In this document: positions 14,134-21,223 of the stretch, piece by piece
How the letters are laid out: every line of letters starts with the position of its first letter
Position numbering within the stretch: position 1 is the first letter of the stretch
From: Longimicrobiales bacterium
GTDB taxonomy: Bacteria; Gemmatimonadota; Gemmatimonadetes; Longimicrobiales; Gaopeijiaceae
Length of the DNA stretch: 40,772 nucleotides
NCBI GenBank assembly: GCA_028279425.1
Contig: JANQNV010000135.1
Location: 1-40,772 of the forward strand
Direction of reading: 5' to 3'
Notes under the pieces: generated by a model
What the model saw: only the letters and a program-made list of their open reading frames with translations
Database searches by the model: none
What the model was told of the DNA's origin: nothing
Position numbers and translations under genes: made by a program

Positions 14134-16869
14134 ATGGACGCCGCGCGCTGGAGCCGCGTCGAAGACATCTGCGGCCGTGCCATCGAGCTGCCCGAAGACG
14201 AACGTGCCGCCTTCGTACGTGAGACGTGCGGCGACGACACCGACCTCGCCTCGGAGGTGTGGAGTCTGCTCGACTCGCACGTGGCCGATCCCGGCTTTCT
14301 CGAAGAACCTCTGGCACGCCTCGGCGACGAAGAACCGTCGGCCACAGAAGAGGCACGCATCGGGCCGTATCGGCTCGTGCGCGCGCTGGGGCGCGGGGGG
14401 ATGGGCGAGGTGTACCTGGCCGAACGGGAGGGTGACGACTTCCGTCAGACGGTCGCGGTCAAGCTGATCCGTCGGGGCCTCGACTCCCCCGAGGTGCTCG
14501 AGCGGTTCCGCCAGGAGCGTCGTATCCTGGCGCGTCTGCGCCACCCCAACATCGCGGGGCTGCTCGACGGAGGCACCACCAACGACGGTGTCCCCTACGT
14601 CGTGATGGAATACGTCGACGGCCGACGTCTGGACCGATACTGCGACGAAGCGGGGCTCGACGTGACCGCGCGGCTCGAACTCGTGCTGTCCATCTGCGCC
14701 GCCGTTCAACACGCGCACCGCTCCCTCGTGGTGCACCGCGACCTCAAACCCGGCAACGTGCTGGTCGACGCCGAGGGTCGCCCGAAGCTGCTCGACTTCG
14801 GCATCGGCAAGCTGCTCGACCCCTGGGACGACACCGAGGCGCTGCTCACGCGCACGGGGGTGCGGTTGCTCACCCCGGAGTACGCCTCGCCGGAGCAGTT
14901 GCGCGGTCAGCCCGTGAGCACGTCGTCGGACGTCTTCTCTCTGGGTGTGATCACCTACGAGTTGTTGACGGGCATCCATCCGTGGGTCGACGCCGGATCC
15001 GATCCCTTCGCCCTCGACGAGGCGATCAAGTCGGGCCCGCCGAGGCGACCGAGCGAGGCCGTATCGACGGCCTTCGGCCCCGATCAGGACACCGCGACCC
15101 GGCGCCGTCGTGCGTTGACCGGTGACCTCGATACGATCCTCCTCAAGGCGCTGCGCCCCGAGCCCGACCGCCGCTACGTCTCGGTGGAGGCGCTTGCCGA
15201 CGATCTGCGCCGGTACCTCGATGAGCGGCCCGTGCGCGCCCGGCCCGACACCTTCGGCTACCGGACCGGCAAGTTCATGCGCCGCAATCGCGGCGCGGTC
15301 GTCGCCGCCGGTGCCGCGCTGCTCACGCTGATGGCGTCGACCGTCGTCGTCGGCCTCCAGAATCGTCGCATCGTCGAGGAGTCGGAGCGGGTCACCGCCG
15401 AGCGCGACAAGGCGCTGACGACCCAGGGGCTCCTGCTCGAGATGTTCGGCGCGGTCGGCCCCGAGCAGCTCGAAGGGGGCGAGGTCACGGCCCGAGCGCT
15501 TCTCGACGCCCAGGCGGAGCGGCTGTCGGTGCACGACGACGATCCCGAGCTCCAGGCGCAGATCCAATACGTGCTCGCTGACGGGTACCAGCGGCTCGGC
15601 CTGATCGACGATGCCACCTCGCTCGCCGAGGCGGCGCTCGACACCCGGCGCGAGCTGTTCGGTGACGAGCATCCGGATGTGGCGCAGTCGCTGAACCTGC
15701 TCGGGTGGATTCGCCGCGAAGAAGGCAACGCCGACGAGGCCGAGTCGCTGTTGCGGGCCTCCATCCAGGCGTGGCGGAATCGGGGCCCGTCGGGGCGGTC
15801 GGCTCTGTCGAAGGCGCTGAACGATCTCGGCGTGCTTCTCAACGACCGTCGGGACCCCGAGGCCATCACCGTGCTCGAGGAGGCTCTCGCGATTCGGCGC
15901 GAGGCGTTCGGGCCCCTGCATCGCTCGGTCGGCATTACGGCCAACAACCTCGCTGCGGGTTTGTGGCGGGCGGAGCGCCGCGACGAAGCGGCGCGCCTTC
16001 AGGAATCCGCCGTGGAGGCGCTGGAGTCGAGCCTGGGGCCGGATCATCAGCGCGTATGGACAGCGCGCAACAACCTCATGGTGTTCAAGGGCGCGACCCA
16101 GACGTCGGATTCGGTCGTGGTCGCATGGGCCGACTACACGGCGCGGGCCGAACGGGTGTTCGGTGAGGGTCACCGGGAGACGGCGTGGGGCTTCTGGCAG
16201 TGGGCGCAGGCGCTGCAACAGAGTGGTCCGGGACCCGAGGGCATCGACGAGGCGTTGGCCCTGAACGCCAGGGCCATCGAGATCGGCGAGACCGCCTACG
16301 GGCCAGACCACCCGGAGCTTGCCGGCATCCTGGCGTCGAGGGCGAGCATCCTCGGCAGCGCGGGTCGCTATGTCGAGGCGGTCTCTTCGCGCGAGCGCGC
16401 TCTTGCCGTGTACTCCGACGCATATGGGCTCGAGCACGTACAAGTGGGCATCCAGAAGCGGGAACTCGCCCGAGAGTGGTTTGCGGCGGGCGATATGGCC
16501 CGGGGCGACGCGGTTCTTCGCGAGGCGTACGACCACGTGCGACGCTCGTTGGGGCCCACCAGTCCCTACACCCTCTCGGACCGCATCAGCATCGGTCGCC
16601 GTCAGATCGCGGCAGACTCCCTGCAACGGGCGCTCGATTGGCTGGGCGCGACGATGGCCACCGTCGACTCGCTCGCCGAACCGCACCCGATCGTGTTGGC
16701 CGACTCACGGCTCGCCCTGGCGCAGATCCTCGCCCTCACCGGTACGATCGCCGCCGCCGACTCGCTGCTCGGCCTCGTGCGCACCGACGCGGAGGAGCGG
16801 GGCGGCGCCACGCTGCAGTGGTTCAACGAGGTGGAGGGGCTGGTGCGTGGGGAGGGTTCAGGGCGGTAG
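14134..16869 (+). CDS. Membrane Ser/Thr protein kinase with C-terminal TPR domain
   Basis: A 911-residue Hanks-type kinase. After a short helical N-terminus, the kinase domain spans about residues 78-350. The P-loop is GRGGMGEVYLA, with catalytic Lys110 in VAVKLI. The catalytic loop is HRDLKPGN (Asp203, Asn208), DFG is at 221-223, and PEYASPEQ is the activation-segment end. One transmembrane helix lies near 389-408 after RRNRG. Residues about 430-900 are tetratricopeptide repeats, for example QIQYVLADGYQRLGLIDDAT and DVAQSLNLLGWIRREEGNAD. The topology is a cytoplasmic kinase with an external TPR sensor or binding domain. It probably signals to the adjacent ECF sigma factor. Its 3' end overlaps the convergent gene at 16823 by 47 bases. 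Confidence 0.93.
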   Translation: MDAARWSRVEDICGRAIELPEDERAAFVRETCGDDTDLASEVWSLLDSHVADPGFLEEPLARLGDEEPSATEEARIGPYRLVRALGRGGMGEVYLAEREGDDFRQTVAVKLIRRGLDSPEVLERFRQERRILARLRHPNIAGLLDGGTTNDGVPYVVMEYVDGRRLDRYCDEAGLDVTARLELVLSICAAVQHAHRSLVVHRDLKPGNVLVDAEGRPKLLDFGIGKLLDPWDDTEALLTRTGVRLLTPEYASPEQLRGQPVSTSSDVFSLGVITYELLTGIHPWVDAGSDPFALDEAIKSGPPRRPSEAVSTAFGPDQDTATRRRRALTGDLDTILLKALRPEPDRRYVSVEALADDLRRYLDERPVRARPDTFGYRTGKFMRRNRGAVVAAGAALLTLMASTVVVGLQNRRIVEESERVTAERDKALTTQGLLLEMFGAVGPEQLEGGEVTARALLDAQAERLSVHDDDPELQAQIQYVLADGYQRLGLIDDATSLAEAALDTRRELFGDEHPDVAQSLNLLGWIRREEGNADEAESLLRASIQAWRNRGPSGRSALSKALNDLGVLLNDRRDPEAITVLEEALAIRREAFGPLHRSVGITANNLAAGLWRAERRDEAARLQESAVEALESSLGPDHQRVWTARNNLMVFKGATQTSDSVVVAWADYTARAERVFGEGHRETAWGFWQWAQALQQSGPGPEGIDEALALNARAIEIGETAYGPDHPELAGILASRASILGSAGRYVEAVSSRERALAVYSDAYGLEHVQVGIQKRELAREWFAAGDMARGDAVLREAYDHVRRSLGPTSPYTLSDRISIGRRQIAADSLQRALDWLGATMATVDSLAEPHPIVLADSRLALAQILALTGTIAAADSLLGLVRTDAEERGGATLQWFNEVEGLVRGEGSGR

Positions 16870-17350
16870 CCTCTCCGGACCCCAGGCCCAAGGCGTCGAC
16901 GGCGTAGGCCCAGATGTGATGTGCGGCGGCGGTCGAGCCCTCGAAGGCGCGTACCGGGATCGTGTGCTGCTCCCGACGAGCCCGCTGGATCGTGCCTGTG
17001 ATCTCGAGTCCGTCGCGGCCGCGATCCAACACCACGCACGCGACGACGTCGACGTCGAGAGGTACGGCCAGCTGCAGTGCGACGATGCACGAGGGGTCGG
17101 GCCACGACTCCTCCCCCGTCCCTCGCTCGCGCATCGCGCCGTCGAAGGCGGCCTCCCAGTCGACCACCTCGAATTCGGCGCTCGAGCTCAGGCGGTTCGA
17201 CAGCTCCCAGGCGATCTGCTCTGCGAGGTTGGGCGCAACGCGCGACGCGGAGACCACGAAGGTTCGCAGCGGTTCGGGCTCCTGGGCAGGTGCCCCGCCC
17301 ATCGTCAGCGCGAGTCCCCCGACCACCAAGGTGGCGAGCGATGTCGACAT
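16823..17350 (-). CDS. Periplasmic protein of unknown function
   Basis: A 175-residue protein with a signal peptide (LATLVVGGLALTMGGAPAQ). The mature part has alternating helices and strands: LRTFVVSASRVAPNLAEQIA, WELSNRLSSSAEFEVVDWE, and VDVVACVVLDRGRDGLEITG. The order (strand, long helix over an oligomer-forming name such as AEQIAWEL, then strand) loosely recalls the CsgG/FlgO-type nucleotide-free Rossmann proteins, but no residue proves it. AGGAAG lies 4 bases before the ATG. It is convergent with the kinase and downstream of the transporter gene, so it may be the distal gene of the glucan operon. Confidence 0.68.
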   Translation of the reverse strand: MSTSLATLVVGGLALTMGGAPAQEPEPLRTFVVSASRVAPNLAEQIAWELSNRLSSSAEFEVVDWEAAFDGAMRERGTGEESWPDPSCIVALQLAVPLDVDVVACVVLDRGRDGLEITGTIQRARREQHTIPVRAFEGSTAAAHHIWAYAVDALGLGSGEATALNPPHAPAPPPR

Positions 17351-17358
17351 TCTGCTTC

Positions 17359-17530
17359 CTATCCGGATTCTGCGAGGGCCACCTCGAGGGCCTGTCGCAA
17401 CTCTTCCGCCACGCCGTGTAGCTGCGCAAGGACGGCGGTCGTGGCGCCGAAGCGATGCGTCGACAATCGGAACCGGCCGCGAACTCGTCCAGGTCGAAGC
17501 GCACGTCGTCGAGCAAACGCTGGATATGGC
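17359..17530 (-). pseudogene. Possible frameshifted small gene after the transporter
   Basis: Between the transporter stop (17552) and the start at 17350, two minus-strand frames each give a protein-like stretch that would join well: HIQRLLDDVRFDLDEFAAG in one frame (about 17470-17530), then VLAQLHGVAEELRQALEVAL in another, ending at TAG 17361-17359. Alone, the second part could start at TTG 17466 (35 codons). A single-base shift, either a mutation or a sequencing error, would restore one helical protein of about 60-70 residues. No family is recognised. Confidence 0.3.
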
Positions 17531-17551
17531 CGCCGTGTCCTTCCGGTGGGC

Positions 17552-19138
17552 CTACGCGCCCGCCGTCTCCCCAGCCGGCACGCCGCGCCGTGCCTCGAGT
17601 GCTTCGCGCATCTGATGAGCGGTCTCTTCGGTGATCGGGTAGAGCTTGATTGCGAAGATCGCGATTCCTGCTGCGATCGCCGGCACGAAGGCGTCGAAGA
17701 AGCGGAGCAGAGTCAGCGTGCGCTCTGACTGGCTCCCCCCGAGTTCGACGTCGAAGCCGGTCGCCACGAGGAGGTAGCCACCCCCCGCGAGTGCGGCCGC
17801 CATCCCGACCTTCACCACCCACCAGTAGATCGAGCCGTACATGCCCTCACGCCGCTCGCCGGTCTCGAGTTCGTCTTCGTCGACGACGTCGCAGATCATC
17901 GACCCCATGAGGGTGAAGAGCCCACCGAGGCCGAAGGCGATGAAGGGCTGCGCGACGAACACCATGTTGGGCGAGTCGGGGGAGTAGGTGAACCACTTGA
18001 GGGAGTATCCGAACATGGAGATTCCCGTCGACACGAAGAACGCGCGTCGCTTGCCCCACTTCGTGCCCATCCAGGTGACCACGGGAATGATCAGGATCGT
18101 GGAGACGGTGCCGAGCGTGCCGAGGTACCCGGCGTACTGCGACCCGAGGTCCTGGTCGCCGCCGAAGACGTAGTAGATCAACACGTAGACGTTGAACGAC
18201 GACACCAGGATGAAGCCGTTGAAGACCAGGAAGGTCGCGATGGCCAGCTTCTGGAAGCTCTTGCGCGACACCGTGGTCATGAGGCCGTAAAAGAAATTGC
18301 GGATCTCCCTGGCGACTCCGCCCCCGGCGTGGTGCGCGTCGTGCTGTTCCTCGGCCATGCCGGCGAGGCGCTCGCGAAGGAAGAGCGCGGGAAGGATCCC
18401 CAGGGCCGCCGCGCTCAACCCGATGAGGATCGCGAGTACCTTCGCGCCCTCGATCTGGTCGGCGAACTGCGGTCGCGTCATGAACCAGAGGAACCAGGGC
18501 GAGATCAGGTAGGCGATCTGCCCGATGATGTTCTGCACCCCCATCAGGCGCGTTCGCTCGTGGAAGTCGGGCGTCAGCTCGTAGCCGAGCGCCACCCACG
18601 GCGTGGCGAACATCGTGTACGCGAGGTAGAAGAGGAACGACCCGGACAGGAAGTACCAGAAGTAGAAGGACTCGCTCTTCCCGCCCGGGAGCTGCCAGAG
18701 AACGATGTAGGTGATACCGACCAGGATCGCCCCGACGAAGATGTACGGTCGACGCCGACCCCACCGGGACTTCGTGTTGTCGGAGATGTAGCCCATCAAG
18801 GGGTCGGTGATCGCGTCGGTCACGCGTGGCAGAGCCCCGAGGAGCCCCACGAGGGCCGGGCTCATCCCGAGCGACAGGTTGAGGACGATCGCCATTCCGC
18901 CGATCGCGGCGGCCATGATGTTGTTGACGAAGGCTCCGAGACCGTAGATGACCTTCTGGAGAAGGGGGACACGGTCCTCGGGTGCCGTGTCCCAGTGTTC
19001 GGGTGCGCCCGGCCCCTCCTCGCCCAGCCGGTTGTGCCAGGCGGCGGCCCCGGTCTCGGTCAACTCCTTGAGGTCCATCTCCCTCTTCGCGACGGCTCCT
19101 TCGTCAGCTCCACCCGGGCGATCCCCCCCGGTGGTCAT
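17552..19138 (-). CDS. GPH-family (glycoside-pentoside-hexuronide) sugar transporter
   Basis: A 528-residue MFS-type inner-membrane carrier with about 12 helices. The diagnostic GPH block is PRVTDAITDPLMGYISDNTK followed by SRWGRRRPYIFVGA. The second half has GTKWGKRRAFFVSTG and LFTLMGSMICDVVDEDELE, then TGERREGMYGSIYWW. These carriers symport di- and oligosaccharides with H+ or Na+. The ATG at 19138 overlaps the GH16 stop by one base (TGATG), so the carrier belongs with the glucanase. It probably imports beta-glucan oligosaccharides or glucose for the two cytoplasmic GH3 enzymes. About 65 residues precede the first helix, longer than usual. A paralog lies at 38950. Confidence 0.92.
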   Translation of the reverse strand: MTTGGDRPGGADEGAVAKREMDLKELTETGAAAWHNRLGEEGPGAPEHWDTAPEDRVPLLQKVIYGLGAFVNNIMAAAIGGMAIVLNLSLGMSPALVGLLGALPRVTDAITDPLMGYISDNTKSRWGRRRPYIFVGAILVGITYIVLWQLPGGKSESFYFWYFLSGSFLFYLAYTMFATPWVALGYELTPDFHERTRLMGVQNIIGQIAYLISPWFLWFMTRPQFADQIEGAKVLAILIGLSAAALGILPALFLRERLAGMAEEQHDAHHAGGGVAREIRNFFYGLMTTVSRKSFQKLAIATFLVFNGFILVSSFNVYVLIYYVFGGDQDLGSQYAGYLGTLGTVSTILIIPVVTWMGTKWGKRRAFFVSTGISMFGYSLKWFTYSPDSPNMVFVAQPFIAFGLGGLFTLMGSMICDVVDEDELETGERREGMYGSIYWWVVKVGMAAALAGGGYLLVATGFDVELGGSQSERTLTLLRFFDAFVPAIAAGIAIFAIKLYPITEETAHQMREALEARRGVPAGETAGA

Positions 19139-19959
19139 CAGTTGCGCTCGTACACGCGGACGTAGTCGACCACCATGGTCTGCGGGAAGGTCGTCGAGGC
19201 GTTCGGCGATCCGACGAAGGTGCCCCCGACCGCCACGTTGAGGATCATGAAGAAGGCGTCGTCGAAGACCCACTCGCCCGGAAGATCGTCCGGCTCGATC
19301 ACGAAGTAGGCCTGCTCATCGAAGTACCAGACGATTCGATCTTCCTCCCAGTCCACCCGGTAGACGTGGAAGTCGTCGTCGAGGCGGGAGGGGATTTCGG
19401 CCGCGCCGCCGATGGCCGCGCCCGCCGAGTATCCCGGGCCGTGTACGGTGCCCAGTAGTTCGGTGGGATTCTGTCCGCGGAACTCCATGATGTCGATCTC
19501 GCCCGTCTGCGGCCAACCCACCTCGTCGAAGTCGGCGCCGAGCATCCAGAAGGCCGGCCACAGGCCCTGGCCGCTCGGGAGCTTGATGCGGGCCTCGAAG
19601 CGACCAAACCGCTGTTCGAAGCGATCCTTCGTCGTGATCCGGGCCGAGGTGTAGGGCTGCCCGTTGAAGGACTCCTCCCGCGCGGTGATCACGAGATTCC
19701 CGTTGCCGTCGGTGGAGACGTTTTCGGGTCGGTCGGTGGTCCACTCGAGCTGCTGATTCCCCCAGTCGGTCCCGATGTCGAAGACCCAGTTGGATGGGTC
19801 GGGCAGGGCGCCTGCGGCCCCGTCGAACTCGTCGGACCAGGTGAGCGTCCACTCGGCATTGTCGGGTGCGAGGGACTCGCTGCAAGCGGGCAGAACCAGA
19901 ATCAAGGGGGCGGCGAGAAGGAGTCGCCCGAACGGCCGGAGGCGCGGAAAGTCGTACAT
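19138..19959 (-). CDS. GH16 endo-beta-1,3-glucanase (laminarinase-type) lipoprotein
   Basis: A 273-residue enzyme. The signal ends in a lipobox, LPAC, with Cys26. The catalytic signature GEIDIMEFRG spans residues 153-162: Glu154 nucleophile, Asp156, and Glu159 acid/base in the ExDxxE order with the extra residue typical of laminarinases. Other family blocks are LTWSDEFDG, WGNQQLEWTT, NLVITAREE, FGRFEARIKLPSGQGLWPAF and the final MVVDYVRVYE. It should cut internal beta-1,3 bonds in laminarin-like glucans at the cell surface or in the periplasm. There is no extra binding module; binding is likely supplied by the lipoprotein at 21224. It is coupled by one-base overlaps to both the ROK gene and the carrier gene. 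Confidence 0.95.
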   Translation of the reverse strand: MYDFPRLRPFGRLLLAAPLILVLPACSESLAPDNAEWTLTWSDEFDGAAGALPDPSNWVFDIGTDWGNQQLEWTTDRPENVSTDGNGNLVITAREESFNGQPYTSARITTKDRFEQRFGRFEARIKLPSGQGLWPAFWMLGADFDEVGWPQTGEIDIMEFRGQNPTELLGTVHGPGYSAGAAIGGAAEIPSRLDDDFHVYRVDWEEDRIVWYFDEQAYFVIEPDDLPGEWVFDDAFFMILNVAVGGTFVGSPNASTTFPQTMVVDYVRVYERN

Positions 19960-21215
19960 CAGAACTCTACGGTCTGGAGGAGTGAATGGGTGGGGCGTGT
20001 GAGGGCGTGCGACAGGACGGTGGTGGCGGCCCCGAGAGCCACATTCTCCGCCCCGAGATCGCTGAGTTCGATCTGGGCGTTGGTCACGGAATCGATGAGG
20101 GTCCGAGTCTCGACGGCCCGGCGAACCGGGTCGAGAAGACGGCTCCCCGCGCGGGTGAGGGTGCCCCCGAGGATCACGGCCCGCGGATTCATGAGGTTGA
20201 GCAGGCCGGCGAGGACGGTGCCGAGATGTTCGGCCGCCTCCTCGAGCACGGCGACGGCGACCGGATCGGCCTCGAGGGCCGCATCGATCAGTCGGTCGAG
20301 CGTGACGCTCTCGGCAGTGAGAGCCGAATCCTGCCCCGCCTGCAACCGGTCGCGGGTACGGCGCAGCAGGGCGGGGGTGCCGATGAAGGTCGTCGCGCAC
20401 CCGCGATTCCCGCAGAGGCAGGGGGGACCGTCCGGGTCGATCGAGACGTGACCCAACTCGCCCGCGGCGCCGGCTGCCCCGCGATAGAGTTCACCGGCGA
20501 TGATGTGGCCGGCCCCGATTCCGGTACCGAGCTTGACGAAGGTCAGGTGCCCGAGGTCCTGGAGCCGACCCCACCACAGCTCGGCGAGGGCGCCGGCGTT
20601 GGCGTCGTTTTCGACGAAGAGGGGGAGCCCCAGCGTATCGGCCACCGCCTGCAGGCCCATATGGCCCTCCCAGGCGGGGAGGATGCTCGAGGGAAAGAGC
20701 GTCGGGTGGGTCGGGCTCACCGGAGAGGGCATCGCTACGCCCAACCCGATGATGGGCATACGTGCCCCGGAGCGCGCCGCCAACGCCCTCTCGCAGAATT
20801 CGAGGAGCATCGCGCATGCGGCGTCCGGGTCGTTTCGTACGTCGCACGCGCCCTCGTGGAAGTCGAGGATCCGACCGCGGAGGTCGGTGAGAGCGACGGC
20901 GACGTGGGTCGCGCCCAGATCGGCTCCGAGGATCCACCGTGCCTCGTCGCGGAACCGCAGGAGGGTGGGCCGACGCCCCCCCTGGCTCGGTGCATCCCCG
21001 GCCTCTTCGACGAGGTCGGTGTCGAGGATGCGTGCGACCGCGTCCGACACGGTCGATCGAGCCAGCGAACCCTCCTTCGCGATCTGTGCCCGGGAGATGC
21101 CCTGGGGATGATGCCAGATCATCTCGATGAGGGCGTCGTCCAGCCCTCGGCCGCCGACGTCCTGGAGGAAGTCGGCCACCGAGGGCGGCGTCGAGGCGAA
21201 GGGGGGGGAGGTCAT
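19959..21215 (-). CDS. ROK-family transcriptional regulator
   Basis: A 418-residue NagC/XylR-type ROK protein. Residues 25-85 form a winged helix: LIEMIWHHPQGISRAQIAKE and ARSTVSDAVARILDTDLVEE. The sugar-kinase-like part starts at GADLGATHVAVALTD (98-110). It has VENDANAGALAE, where Asp204 matches the catalytic base of ROK kinases, and the zinc site GELGH (252-256) with C266-x-CGxxGC273. The usual Glu after the last Cys is Thr here, as the block reads GCATTFIG. It probably senses glucose or a short oligosaccharide and controls the operon it sits in. It starts 8 bases after the binding-lipoprotein stop and overlaps GH16 by one base. Confidence 0.92.
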   Translation of the reverse strand: MTSPPFASTPPSVADFLQDVGGRGLDDALIEMIWHHPQGISRAQIAKEGSLARSTVSDAVARILDTDLVEEAGDAPSQGGRRPTLLRFRDEARWILGADLGATHVAVALTDLRGRILDFHEGACDVRNDPDAACAMLLEFCERALAARSGARMPIIGLGVAMPSPVSPTHPTLFPSSILPAWEGHMGLQAVADTLGLPLFVENDANAGALAELWWGRLQDLGHLTFVKLGTGIGAGHIIAGELYRGAAGAAGELGHVSIDPDGPPCLCGNRGCATTFIGTPALLRRTRDRLQAGQDSALTAESVTLDRLIDAALEADPVAVAVLEEAAEHLGTVLAGLLNLMNPRAVILGGTLTRAGSRLLDPVRRAVETRTLIDSVTNAQIELSDLGAENVALGAATTVLSHALTRPTHSLLQTVEF

Positions 21216-21223
21216 TCGCTCCG

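Noticed and set aside
13795..16686. Minus-strand open frame of 963 codons
   Set aside because: Antisense to the kinase, which has every catalytic motif. The frame has no recognisable domain.
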